Positions 7,918 to 16,372 of a stretch of DNA of 32,800 bases are shown piece after piece (position 1 is the first letter of the stretch; each line of letters opens with the position of its first letter). A program made the position numbers and the translations under genes. The DNA is taken from positions 1 through 32,800 of the forward strand of contig CALALV010000111.1 in assembly GCA_937925605.1 (NCBI GenBank), given 5' to 3'. The notes under the pieces are model-generated. The model did not search any database. It was not told the origin of the DNA and saw only the letters and a list, made by a program, of their open reading frames with translations. This stretch comes from an uncultured Woeseia sp. (GTDB lineage: Bacteria > Pseudomonadota > Gammaproteobacteria > Steroidobacterales > Woeseiaceae).

Positions 7918-10900
7918 TCAACCCTGCCGCCCCGCCGAATCGCGCAGGGACTCGTACAACTGTCCCGGCCCCAACAGGACATGCATCAGCCCGCTGCGGA
8001 CCCGGTCCGAGTTCAACGCCTGGGTGCTCAGTTTTTCATGAGCGTCCAGCGCGTCGATGATTGCGGCTACCAGCTCCTTCGGTAAATCCGGAGAGGCGGC
8101 GAATTGCTCCTTGGAGTTACTGCTTGCCTGCTTTTTCAGTACTTCCGACTCCAAAAGCTTTCCCTTGATGACGTCGTTGACATACACCAGCTTGTCATTG
8201 CCGCTCAGCTCCCCACTGAACAGGTCGTTCACCCGGGAGATGATCTCGCTCAGGCGGACCTTCTCCTCGTCGCGGACTTCACCGGTGCCAGCCTCGGACA
8301 TGGGCGCGAGAGTCGGATACTGCCCGTCCGACAGCGTCATCTTCGCTTTGCCACGATTTCGCAGGTTGTGGTGTGTGAGCGTTACCACGGAAAGATCTAC
8401 CTCGTTACGCTCACGGCCGAATTTCAGCAGCTTTACGAGGTAACGAAAGAAGATGCTGCGCTTCTCGTAGTCGGTATTGCCGTAGTCGAAGATCTGCGAC
8501 AGAAATGTGTAGGCCCGCTGGTACGTCACAATGTCGCTGCGAAACGCGATCAATGTATTCATCTGGTCCTTAGCCGCATCCGCAGCCTCGGCATCGCTCG
8601 CAGCCTCGGCGTCAATCCAGGCTTGCTTCGCCTTGCCGTAGCGCTTCAGCAGCCGGTCCGCGACCGGTGCGATTGCCGCCTCGAGCTGCTTCTGCTTTGC
8701 ATTCGGGTCCAGCTCGACGTCGACCACCCGCTCGATCTCGTGATCGTCATAGAAACCGTAGGCATCCAGCTTCGTGCGCAGGTCGAGAATGATCTCCGGA
8801 TCGGTCGTATCCTCAAGCGTCGCGGTCTCGTAGTAGGTCTTGAACGCCTCCAGCACCTCGGCAGGATCGTTCGCGAAATCCAGCACGTAGGTGGTGTCCT
8901 TGCCGGGATAGCTGCGATTCAGTCTCGACAGGGTCTGCACCGCCTGGATGCCGGCCAGACGCTTATCCACGTACAACGCGCAGAGCAGCGGCTGGTCGAA
9001 GCCTGTCTGGAACTTGTTGGCGACCAGCAGGATCTTGAACTCCTCGTCCTTGAAGGCCTCGCGGATGTCGCGCCCCTTCAGGTCCGGGTTCAACTCTGCG
9101 CTAGTCTCGCGAAAGGGCTCCGGTCCCGATTCGGCGTCGTTGACCTCGCCCGAGAACGCCACCAGCGTCCGGATCGGGTAGCTCATGCTCTTGATGTACT
9201 TGTCGATCGCGAGCTGCCAGCGCACGGCCTCCACCCGGCTGCCGACGACAACCATGGCCTTTGCCCGGCCGTCCAGCAGGTCCGCGACCATCTCGCGGTA
9301 ATGCTCGACGACGACCTGCACCTTCTGCGAGATGTTATAGGGATGCAGCTTCACCCAGCGCATCAGCCCGCGCATGGCGGCGCTCTTGCCGACCTCCTTC
9401 TCGTCGAGGTCCCTGCCCTCGCCGGCAAGCCGGAACGCGAGCTTGTAGGAGATGTAGTTCTGCAGCACGTCGAGAATGAAGCCTTCCTCGATGGCTTGCC
9501 GCATCGAGTAGACGTGAAACGCCGCCGGCAGGTTGTCCGGCGCCGGAGGCCGCTCCGGGTCCGGGCGGCGGCCGAATATCTCCAGCGTCTTGGCCTTCGG
9601 CGTGGCCGTGAAGGCCACGTAGCTGATCCCGTCGTCGCTGGCCCGCGCCGCCATCTGTGCCGCCAGCATGTCCTCGGCGCTGATCTCGCCGCCGTCCTCG
9701 AACTCCGCCTGCTCTTCGGGCGACAGCACCTGTTTCAGCTTCGCCGCCGCCTGGCCGGTCTGCGAGCTGTGCGCCTCGTCGGCAATCACCGCGAATCGCT
9801 TGCCTTCCGTCGCCGCCAGCTCGCGCACGGCCTCCAGCGCGAACGGGAAGGTCTGGATCGTGCAGACGACGATCTTTTTGGATCCCGATAGCGCCTCGGC
9901 GAGCTGCCCGCTCTTGCTGCCGCCCTTGCTGTCGATCGTCGCGACGACGCCCTCGGTGCGCTCGAAGTCCTGAATCGCCTCCTGCAGCTGGCTGTCGATG
10001 ACGTTGCGGTCCGACACGACAATGACGGTGTCGAACACCTTGTTGTCGTCCAAGTCGTGCAGGTCCGCGAGAAAATGCGCCGTCCACGCGATCGACATCG
10101 TCTTGCCGGAACCGGCCGAGTGCTGCACGAGGTACTTCCTGCCCGGCCCTTCGGCCAGCACGGCAGCGAGCAGGCGCCGGGTCACGGCGAGCTGGTGATA
10201 GCGCGGGAAGAAGATCGTCCGGATCCGCTTCTTGTCGTCCTTCGACGTCACCATGTAGCGGCCGAGTATGTCGAGCCAGCTCTGCCGCTCCCAGACCTGC
10301 TCCCACAGGTAAGCGGTCCGGTGGCCGTCGGGGTTGACGGGATTCCCGCTACCGCCGTTGTCCCCGAGATTGAACGGCAGAAAAAAGGTGCTCGGCCCGG
10401 CCAGCCTGGTCGTCATGCGCACTTCGGAGCTGCTGACCGCGAAGTGCACCAGCGCGCCGTTCGGAAACGACAGCAGCGGCTCGGGGTCCTGCCCTTTCGG
10501 CCGCGGCAGGCGGTCGAAGCGGTACTGGTCGACGGCGTCCTCGATGCTCTGCGTGAAATCGGTCTTGAGCTCCGCCGTTGCGACCGGGATGCCGTTCAGG
10601 ATCAGCACGAGGTCGATGTTGAATTCGTTGTGCACGGAATATCGCACCTGCCGCACGACGCGCAGTCGGTTCGCCTCGTAGCGCGCCGTGATGTCCGGGT
10701 TGATGCCGAAGGCCGGCTTGAACTGGGCCATGCGCAGCTTCGATCGGAGTCCGAGGACGTCGAAGCCGTTTCGCAATACGCTCAGAGTGCCGCCCTGGTT
10801 CAGCGCCTTACGGAGGCGCTGCAGCAATGCCGGCCCGGCGGCGTCGCCCTGGTTCTTACTCAGCGTTTCCCAAGCCTCCGGCTGCGACTCCTGCACCCAG

Positions 10901-11034
10901 GCGAGCACGTCCGCGGGAAACAGGGCGAGTTTGCGATCGTAGTCGGCTGCATCCTGCGCCGCGTATAGCCAGCCATGCCTGGAGAGATGCTCGCAAATTT
11001 CATCCTCGAGCCTGATCTCCTTGTGCAGGCTCAT
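7918..11034 (-). CDS. hsdR: Type I restriction enzyme R subunit (HsdR)
   Basis: This 1038-residue protein carries the expected HsdR order. The N-terminal PD-(D/E)XK nuclease has D141 in 'FNIDLVLILNG', E155-L-K157 in 'VATAELKTDF' and a Q-containing 'VDQYRFDR' helix. The superfamily-2 motor domains follow, with Walker A 'HSAGSGKT' (305-312), 'DEAH' box (419-422), motif III 'FTATP' (475-479), and later helicase motifs such as 'VANKFQTGFDQPLL' and 'QTLSRLNR'. A helical C-terminal domain closes the protein. HsdR translocates DNA past an unmodified target and cuts at a distance, in complex with HsdM2S. The ATG overlaps the hsdS stop by 4 nt (ATGA). Length and motifs are complete, so the enzyme looks intact. 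Confidence 0.97.
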   Translation of the reverse strand: MSLHKEIRLEDEICEHLSRHGWLYAAQDAADYDRKLALFPADVLAWVQESQPEAWETLSKNQGDAAGPALLQRLRKALNQGGTLSVLRNGFDVLGLRSKLRMAQFKPAFGINPDITARYEANRLRVVRQVRYSVHNEFNIDLVLILNGIPVATAELKTDFTQSIEDAVDQYRFDRLPRPKGQDPEPLLSFPNGALVHFAVSSSEVRMTTRLAGPSTFFLPFNLGDNGGSGNPVNPDGHRTAYLWEQVWERQSWLDILGRYMVTSKDDKKRIRTIFFPRYHQLAVTRRLLAAVLAEGPGRKYLVQHSAGSGKTMSIAWTAHFLADLHDLDDNKVFDTVIVVSDRNVIDSQLQEAIQDFERTEGVVATIDSKGGSKSGQLAEALSGSKKIVVCTIQTFPFALEAVRELAATEGKRFAVIADEAHSSQTGQAAAKLKQVLSPEEQAEFEDGGEISAEDMLAAQMAARASDDGISYVAFTATPKAKTLEIFGRRPDPERPPAPDNLPAAFHVYSMRQAIEEGFILDVLQNYISYKLAFRLAGEGRDLDEKEVGKSAAMRGLMRWVKLHPYNISQKVQVVVEHYREMVADLLDGRAKAMVVVGSRVEAVRWQLAIDKYIKSMSYPIRTLVAFSGEVNDAESGPEPFRETSAELNPDLKGRDIREAFKDEEFKILLVANKFQTGFDQPLLCALYVDKRLAGIQAVQTLSRLNRSYPGKDTTYVLDFANDPAEVLEAFKTYYETATLEDTTDPEIILDLRTKLDAYGFYDDHEIERVVDVELDPNAKQKQLEAAIAPVADRLLKRYGKAKQAWIDAEAASDAEAADAAKDQMNTLIAFRSDIVTYQRAYTFLSQIFDYGNTDYEKRSIFFRYLVKLLKFGRERNEVDLSVVTLTHHNLRNRGKAKMTLSDGQYPTLAPMSEAGTGEVRDEEKVRLSEIISRVNDLFSGELSGNDKLVYVNDVIKGKLLESEVLKKQASSNSKEQFAASPDLPKELVAAIIDALDAHEKLSTQALNSDRVRSGLMHVLLGPGQLYESLRDSAGRQG

Positions 11035-12341
11035 GCTGCCTTGTCCGGTTGGTAGTTTCGGACGTCGATCTTGCCGGTGACGGCGGCGGAGATGAGGGCG
11101 GTGCGGCGTTCGTTGAGCAGACCGATTGCACTTGTAGCCAGTTCGGAGAGCCGATCGATGTCCTCCGTTTGAGAAGCAATATGGTTTTCAATCCTAGTCC
11201 GTTCGTCTTCGGTTGGAGGAACCGCAATTGTCAAGTTCAGCAAGGCATCCGCAGTAAACTTTGGTTGCGCCGAACCGGTTACGAATGGACTAAGATTAAT
11301 TGACTCGATTCGTTCTGCCCAATAGACCAGACTTTTATCAAGCGGCTTTAGAATGTGCGCATGATTGTTTACCCAATATTTGCCACGTGCGACAAAAGCA
11401 ATGGGGGTTGTCCGATTGACCAAGTTTGCCCCGTCTTCTGACACAAGAACCAAATCTTCGTCGAAAATGTAATCGTCGATCGAATCCACTACTCCGGACG
11501 CACCGTAATACGGATACGTGCCTTGCCGTGAAGCTCGAACTTCGGAACTTAGTGGGATGCGTCGGCTATTCAGCATGCGAAAGAAGCGCTTCACTGGCCC
11601 AATCTTCCAATGCTTCGGCACATCTCCGAGCCATTCGATGCCGGAGGGCTTCATGGGGGCATCGGGGTTCAGTCCTTTGGTGACCGCATGACTGATGACC
11701 GCCTGGCGCTTTTCCTTCAGCAACTCAATTAAACGACGCTGCTCCGCCACCAAGGCGTCAATCTTTGCGGTTTCGGCGTCGAGGAATGACGCGACGGCAA
11801 ATTGCTCTCTTGTATCAATCGGACTAGGTAATTCTAAACCGCCGATGGCTGCATAGCTCAACCCAACTCTTGTCAATCCATTCGCCAAAACCGCGACTTT
11901 GGCGCGCAAGTATTTAGAGTCGAAAAGCCATTTGATGAATTTTCCATTGACACGATCGTTTGGCCGAAGGATCGCAAGATGGTAACCGCAGACTACGCCT
12001 GGTATGTCTTCCGGCACGTAGGCAGATACTGCGATGTCGTCTGCCGATTCTGAATCTTTGGTGATAATCACGTCATTTGCACGCAACGTGAACTTTTCAA
12101 TCTGCTCATCAGAAGCAGTGGCGGGCATGAAGCTCATGCCGTCAACGATCTCATCGTTGTAATAGACGTCGGTATAGTTGCAGAGCAGGATACTCTGTTG
12201 ATTCTCGACAGACTTCTTGTCCACATTACTCGCCAAGTTTCTGCAAACATACTTGAGCCGCTTGACTGTCCAGTGACTCGGAATATTTCCAAGCCACTCT
12301 TCGTCGCTATTTCGTGAGTTCGAGATTTCTCCCAAGGTCAC
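11031..12341 (-). CDS. hsdS: Type I restriction enzyme specificity subunit (HsdS)
   Basis: This 436-residue protein has two target-recognition domains, each introduced by the HsdS signature: 'EWLGNIPSHWTVKRLKYV' near the N-terminus and 'EWLGDVPKHWKIGPVKRFF' in the middle. Each is followed by a long conserved helix: 'DALVAEQRRLIELLKEKRQA' and, at the end, 'LSELATSAIGLLNERRTALI'. The two halves read the two parts of a split recognition sequence. The start is the GTG at 12341, which overlaps the hsdM stop (GTGA); the reading frame stays open upstream, but that part is out-of-frame hsdM sequence. The recognition domains are clearly more AT-rich than hsdM and hsdR, as expected for exchanged specificity cassettes. 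Confidence 0.95.
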   Translation of the reverse strand: MTLGEISNSRNSDEEWLGNIPSHWTVKRLKYVCRNLASNVDKKSVENQQSILLCNYTDVYYNDEIVDGMSFMPATASDEQIEKFTLRANDVIITKDSESADDIAVSAYVPEDIPGVVCGYHLAILRPNDRVNGKFIKWLFDSKYLRAKVAVLANGLTRVGLSYAAIGGLELPSPIDTREQFAVASFLDAETAKIDALVAEQRRLIELLKEKRQAVISHAVTKGLNPDAPMKPSGIEWLGDVPKHWKIGPVKRFFRMLNSRRIPLSSEVRASRQGTYPYYGASGVVDSIDDYIFDEDLVLVSEDGANLVNRTTPIAFVARGKYWVNNHAHILKPLDKSLVYWAERIESINLSPFVTGSAQPKFTADALLNLTIAVPPTEDERTRIENHIASQTEDIDRLSELATSAIGLLNERRTALISAAVTGKIDVRNYQPDKAA

Positions 12342-14131
12342 TGCGACAGCTCCCCAATCATCTCCACAATCCTCCCCGTAACCTCCTTCAACTCCGCATC
12401 GATCTCCTCCAGCTCCCGCGGCGGCTTGAACACGTAGAAGTGCCGGTTGAACGGTATTTCGTAGCCGATCTTCGTCTTGTCGTGGTCGATCCACGCATCG
12501 GGGACGTGCGGAAGCACCTCGCGCTTGAAGTACTCCTCGACGTCCTCGCCGAGCGGCACTTCCTCGCTGTCGCGGAGTTTCGAGTCCGGTTTCGGCCGGC
12601 CCTTGCGCTTGCCGCGCTTTTCCAGCACCGGGTTGCCGTCCTCGTCGCGTTCGGGCCGCTCGACCGTTATGGCCTGATAGCCGAAATCGGAATTCCTGAA
12701 AATGCGGCTGATCGACGTTGCCGGCTTGCCGTCCTCGAGCGTCTTGCCCTCGACCGGCTCTCCGGAGTCGGGATCGACGTAGACCTCCCTGGCGTTCCCG
12801 AACAACCGGGAGATTTTCTCGATGTGGTCCTCGCCGAGTTCCTTGCGCTTGCTCCCGAGGCTCTTGCGCATCTTCTGCCACATGCCGCTCGCGTCGATGA
12901 GCTGTACCTTACCCTTGCGGTGAGCCGGCTTCCGGTTCGTGACGATCCAGACGTAGGTGCTGATGCCGGTGTTGTAGAACATGTCGGTCGGCAGGCCGAT
13001 GATGGCCTCCAGCAGGTCGTTCTCCAGCACGTAGCGCCGGATTTCGCTCTCGCCGCTGCCGGCGCCGCCCGTGAACAGCGGCGAGCCGTTCAGGACGATG
13101 CCGAAGCGGCTGCCGCCGTCTTTCGCCGGCCGCATCTTGGAAATGAGGTGCATCAGGAACAGCAGCGAACCGTCGCTCACGCGCGGCAGGCCGGGGCCGA
13201 AGCGGCCGTTGTAGCCCTCCTGCTCGTGTTCCCGGACGATGTCCTTCTTGATCTTTTTCCACTCGACGCCGAAAGGCGGATTCGACAGCATGTAGTCGAA
13301 CTTCCTGCCGGGCAGGCCGTCGTCCGACAGCGTGTTGCCGCGAATGATATTGCTGATGTCCTGGCCCTTGATCAGCATGTCGGCCTTGCAGATGGCGTAG
13401 GACTCGGGATTCAGTTCCTGGCCGAACATGACGAGGCGCGCCTCCGGGTTCTGTGCGCCCAGGTGGTCGTCGGCGACGGACAGCATGCCGCCGGTGCCTG
13501 CGGTCGGGTCGTAGATGGAGCGGACGATGCCGGGCTTCGTCAGCGCGTCGTCGTCCTCGATGAACAGCAGGTTGACCATCAGCCGGATCACCTCGCGCGG
13601 CGTGAAGTGCTCACCGGCCGTGGCGTTCGACGCCTCGGCGAACTTGCGGATCAGCTCCTCGAACACGTGCCCCATCTGCTCGTTGCTGACGGCGTCGGGG
13701 TGCAGGTCGATCTGGCAGAAGCGCTCGGTGACGAGATACAGCAGCTTGTTCTTTTCGAGGTCGGCCAGCACCGCGTCGAACTTGAAGCAGTCGAAGATAT
13801 CGCGCACGTGCTCGGAGAAGCCCAGCACGTACTTGCCGATGTTCTCGGCGATGTGGTCCTGGTCGCCGATGAGCCGGGTCATCGTCAGTTCGGACGTGTT
13901 GTAGAACGACAGGCCGGCCGTCTTCTTCAGGAAGGGATCGGGGTCGAGGCCTGCCTTCTTCCGCTTCCGGTACTCGTCGAGCACAGCCTGCTTGGTCGGC
14001 TCGAGGACGCAGTCGATGCGGCGCAGCACCGTGAACGGCAGGATCACGCTGCCGTATTCATGCTGCTTGTAGTCTCCGCGCAGGAGGTCCGCGACGGACC
14101 AGATGAATGAGGAAAGATTCTGGTTATTCAA
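12338..14131 (-). CDS. hsdM: Type I restriction enzyme modification subunit, N6-adenine methyltransferase (HsdM)
   Basis: This 597-residue protein has an N-terminal helical HsdM domain (FIWSVADLLRGDYKQHEYGSVI), then the gamma-class methyltransferase motifs: 'EHFTPREV' (174-181), SAM-binding motif I 'DPTAGTGGM' (208-216), and catalytic motif IV 'NPPF' (284-287). Motif IV marks adenine-N6 methylation. The long C-terminal region (about 400-597) with 'KIGYEIPFNRHFYVFKPPREL' would contact HsdS. The only usable start I find is TTG at 14131: an in-frame stop lies ten codons upstream, and there is no ATG or GTG between. The poor start and weak ribosome site may keep expression low. It is the first hsd gene, 31 nt after the Mrr-like gene. 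Confidence 0.96.
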   Translation of the reverse strand: MNNQNLSSFIWSVADLLRGDYKQHEYGSVILPFTVLRRIDCVLEPTKQAVLDEYRKRKKAGLDPDPFLKKTAGLSFYNTSELTMTRLIGDQDHIAENIGKYVLGFSEHVRDIFDCFKFDAVLADLEKNKLLYLVTERFCQIDLHPDAVSNEQMGHVFEELIRKFAEASNATAGEHFTPREVIRLMVNLLFIEDDDALTKPGIVRSIYDPTAGTGGMLSVADDHLGAQNPEARLVMFGQELNPESYAICKADMLIKGQDISNIIRGNTLSDDGLPGRKFDYMLSNPPFGVEWKKIKKDIVREHEQEGYNGRFGPGLPRVSDGSLLFLMHLISKMRPAKDGGSRFGIVLNGSPLFTGGAGSGESEIRRYVLENDLLEAIIGLPTDMFYNTGISTYVWIVTNRKPAHRKGKVQLIDASGMWQKMRKSLGSKRKELGEDHIEKISRLFGNAREVYVDPDSGEPVEGKTLEDGKPATSISRIFRNSDFGYQAITVERPERDEDGNPVLEKRGKRKGRPKPDSKLRDSEEVPLGEDVEEYFKREVLPHVPDAWIDHDKTKIGYEIPFNRHFYVFKPPRELEEIDAELKEVTGRIVEMIGELSQ

Positions 14132-14162
14132 TTGTCTTCGGTCAGTGCTTCGTTTGAATTAT

Positions 14163-15170
14163 CTAGTTTGCCGGCCAGAACAGCCGCGTCAACGGCAGCA
14201 GCACTCGCGTCTCGCTGTCGAGCCCGTCGTAGTGCTCCAGCACCGCGTCGACCAGCTGGTCGAGATCCATCAGCGTCGTCGGGATCGTGGCCCGCTCGGC
14301 CTCGTAGCGTGCGTCCTTGGTAAAGCCGCCAGTGCTGACGTAGAGGCCCTTGTCGTCCTTGTGCCGCCCGCCGAGAAAGGTGCGGATGTCCTGCGCGCCC
14401 ATGGCCGTGCGCGTGCGGTGCTTGCACTCGACGATGATGCGCGGCTGCTCGAAGCCGAAACCGTCCGGTGACGCCATGATGTCGATGCCGCGGTCGGCAC
14501 CCGGGGCGGAGACCCGGGTCTTGTAACCCATCGCGCGCAGCACGCCGGCCACGAGCTCCTGCAGGTCGTACGGGTCGAGCGCGTTGATGCGGTCCTTGAT
14601 GAGTTCCCGGGACTGGCCGCGGATGGCATCGAGAGACTCTTCGGTGTCTTCTTCCGTGTCTTCGGTCACGTCGGAGGTTGCTTCTCCGGCAGCCAGTGCC
14701 ATTACCTCTCTCGCCGCATCATCGGAGAGGCGAAACAGCGTGGAGATCGCGCCGAGCGTATTGCGCGTCGCGACTGAAATGTCGTCGCGACTGATTTCGG
14801 CTTCCCAGCGCACGCGGCGAATTCTCGCAAGTTCTTCAACCGAGGCATCGAACTCCGGCTCCGACTCGATCGTGCCGAGTGCATAAATGCGGCGGCCCGG
14901 ATCGTAGGTGATAACCCGGTCGCCGACGCTGATCTTGTTGAGGAATCGGAACAGCTGGCCGGCAACGATGGCTACTTTGCCCTTCTTGTATGTCGGCCAT
15001 TGCTCGGCAACTTTCTCGGCAATTTCAGCTCGCGAGAGCCCGGGCTCCAGCGGCCCTAGGTGGTTCCAGCCGATGGCCACCTGGCCCTCCTCGAGGAATC
15101 TCTCGACCAGCTTGGCACCGGTCCCGGCCCTGATCATCCAGACTGGTTCGGACTTCGTGGTTTGCGACAT
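14163..15170 (-). CDS. Mrr-type restriction endonuclease with PUA-like N-terminal domain
   Basis: This 335-residue protein has a C-terminal Mrr_cat domain (about 195-320) with the catalytic set D230 in 'DRGIDIMAS', E248-C-K250 in 'IIVECKHRT' and Q260 in 'MGAQDIRTFLGG'. Its N-terminal 1-115 region ('VWMIRAGTGAKLVERFLEEG' then 'SVGDRVITYDPGRRIYALGT') looks like an EVE/PUA-fold domain, and an acidic linker (DVTEDTEEDTEE) separates the halves. Mrr enzymes cut DNA carrying foreign methylation, so this is a candidate Type IV enzyme. The ATG at 15170 has a GGGG ribosome site in 'AAAGGGGCGCGA'. It is the promoter-proximal gene of the hsd operon. Lineages with this architecture may cut modified bases other than those of E. 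coli Mrr; specificity is not deducible here. Confidence 0.88.
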   Translation of the reverse strand: MSQTTKSEPVWMIRAGTGAKLVERFLEEGQVAIGWNHLGPLEPGLSRAEIAEKVAEQWPTYKKGKVAIVAGQLFRFLNKISVGDRVITYDPGRRIYALGTIESEPEFDASVEELARIRRVRWEAEISRDDISVATRNTLGAISTLFRLSDDAAREVMALAAGEATSDVTEDTEEDTEESLDAIRGQSRELIKDRINALDPYDLQELVAGVLRAMGYKTRVSAPGADRGIDIMASPDGFGFEQPRIIVECKHRTRTAMGAQDIRTFLGGRHKDDKGLYVSTGGFTKDARYEAERATIPTTLMDLDQLVDAVLEHYDGLDSETRVLLPLTRLFWPAN

Positions 15171-15343
15171 TCGCGCCCCTTTATGATTATTCGAAGTGAG
15201 GCATCGTCAGTGGATCGCAGCTCTGGGCTCCCGATGAATCTCAATGCCACCACCGCAATGGCGAAATTATATGGGAACGACTAACCAGTTCGAACCCTCT
15301 TTGGCGTCGAATTATTGTGCAACGCGGCAAGCGCCAGCTCTGT
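15171..15343. other. Intergenic region between lysR and the mrr-hsd operon
   Basis: This gap carries the ribosome site of the Mrr-like gene and the best promoter candidate of the island (listed separately). It is more AT-rich than the adjoining lysR. No terminator with a T-run is evident after lysR. Confidence 0.4.
15266..15294 (-). promoter_or_regulatory. Putative sigma70 promoter of the mrr-hsdMSR operon
   Basis: On the minus strand a perfect TATAAT box occupies 15271-15266. Seventeen bases upstream (15294-15289) lies a weak -35, TTCGAA (3 of 6 matches). Transcription would start near 15259, giving a leader of about 89 nt before the Mrr-like ATG. No other strong promoter is visible between the genes down to hsdR, which fits one long transcript. 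Confidence 0.4.
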
Positions 15344-16282
15344 TTATTCCTGGTAATGCTCGGCCAGGTGCTCCCGCACAAACTTCCGAAACACCCCCAC
15401 CCGAGCCGGCGCCTCCCCGCCCGCTACAGTTATTGCATGCAACTTCGCCCTCGCTACGATCCACTCCGGCAACACCCGCACCAGCGACCCCGCGTCCACA
15501 CCCCCCGCCGCGACTACCTCCGGCAACGCCCCGATCCCGCCCCGCGCCTGCACCATCCGGCAAGCACTGGCGAAATTCCCGGCACGAATCACCGGCCGCA
15601 CCGTCACCGACTCGCCGCGCCCGCGCTCAGCGGTCAGCTTCAACTCCTGCGCCCCCCCTGACCCGCCCGTCACCACGATGTCGTGCGTCACCAGGTCCCC
15701 AACCTCGCGCGGCACATCCCGACCCGCCAAATACCCCGGCGACGCATACAACGCGATCGGGAATGCTGTGACCAGTGACGCGCGGTAATTCGTATCCGGC
15801 AAATCCTCCACCGTCGCCCGCAACGCCAGGTCGATCCGCTGCGCCGCCAGGTCCAGCATCGAGTCAGACACGATCAGCTCCACCGTCACCTGCGGATACT
15901 GCTCCCGAAACTCGACGATTAACGGCGGCAACACGTCCACGCCGAAATCGATCGGCGCCGTGACCCGCAGGTTTCCACGCGGCTCGGACTGCGACTTCCG
16001 CGCTCCGTCCGCGGCCTCGTCCAGCAGCGTCAGCGCATCCTGCGCCTTGGCGTAGAACGCCGCGCCCTCCTCCGTCGGGCTCACCGCCCGCGGAGTGCGC
16101 GCGAGCAGCTTCACGCCCAGGCGCTCCTCGAGCCGGGACACCCGGCGGCTCAGGCCGCCCTTCGTCGTGCCGAGCTGCCTGGCCGCGGCCGAGATGCTGC
16201 CGAGCTCGAACACGGCACAGTACGCGCGCACGTCCTCGAGCGCCCCGCCGATGGTTTCCGATTCAGCAACCATGTGTTGCAT
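15344..16282 (-). CDS. LysR-family transcriptional regulator
   Basis: This 312-residue protein has an N-terminal winged helix-turn-helix, 'FELGSISAAARQLGTTKGGLSRRVSRLEERLGVKLL' read as two pieces around residues 25-60, and a periplasmic-binding-protein-like effector domain ('GNLRVTAPIDFGVDVLPPLI', 'IDLALRATVEDL'). It follows the TRPAVSPTEEG-type LysR consensus (here 'TPRAVSPTEEGAAFYAKA'). The divergent doxX-dioxygenase pair 90 bp away is the likely target. In this common CrgA/DhcR-like subgroup such regulators often respond to small aromatic or electrophilic compounds; the inducer cannot be told from sequence. An ATG at 16273 is an alternative start. It is probably not part of the downstream defence operon, although it lies on the same strand. 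Confidence 0.93.
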   Translation of the reverse strand: MQHMVAESETIGGALEDVRAYCAVFELGSISAAARQLGTTKGGLSRRVSRLEERLGVKLLARTPRAVSPTEEGAAFYAKAQDALTLLDEAADGARKSQSEPRGNLRVTAPIDFGVDVLPPLIVEFREQYPQVTVELIVSDSMLDLAAQRIDLALRATVEDLPDTNYRASLVTAFPIALYASPGYLAGRDVPREVGDLVTHDIVVTGGSGGAQELKLTAERGRGESVTVRPVIRAGNFASACRMVQARGGIGALPEVVAAGGVDAGSLVRVLPEWIVARAKLHAITVAGGEAPARVGVFRKFVREHLAEHYQE

Positions 16283-16305
16283 TCTAGCCGTCTATGCGCC
16301 AGTCG

Positions 16306-16318
16306 GTAACCCCATTAC
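16306..16318. promoter_or_regulatory. Candidate LysR operator (inverted repeat GTAA-N5-TTAC)
   Basis: A 13-bp interrupted palindrome, GTAACCCCATTAC, sits in the middle of the 90-bp divergent region between lysR and doxX. LysR-type boxes are short, AT-containing interrupted palindromes of this kind, usually T-N11-A; here the symmetric T/A spacing is slightly shorter. This is positional and symmetry evidence only. Confidence 0.3.
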
Positions 16319-16372
16319 GGTAGCGCCATCGGGGACGCGGCTGTCGCGCCCCATACACTGGAGCTACCCGTC

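Noticed and set aside
12342..12881. Possible N-terminal extension of HsdS by 180 residues
   Set aside because: It lies wholly within hsdM out of frame and reads as Arg/Gly/Ala-rich noise; the GTG overlapping the hsdM stop gives a normal HsdS length.
8104..14110. Long open frames on the plus strand opposite hsdR and hsdM (about 595 codons each)
   Set aside because: They mirror genes with complete family motifs, are rich in Arg, Val, Leu and Ala without domain pattern, and arise from GC-rich third positions on the other strand.
15285..15310. tRNA-like fragment 'AGTTCGAACCC', which might mark an integration site
   Set aside because: The T-loop-like hexamer is a TTCGAA palindrome, but the flanking bases do not pair as a T-stem on either strand, and no acceptor or CCA end is visible.
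1270..15323. Loosely similar ends of the island ('CGAATTG...GATTGTGCCAC' near 1273 and 'CGAATTATTGTGCAACG' near 15307) as att repeats
   Set aside because: The match is short and gapped, and no integrase gene is present; chance similarity is likely.
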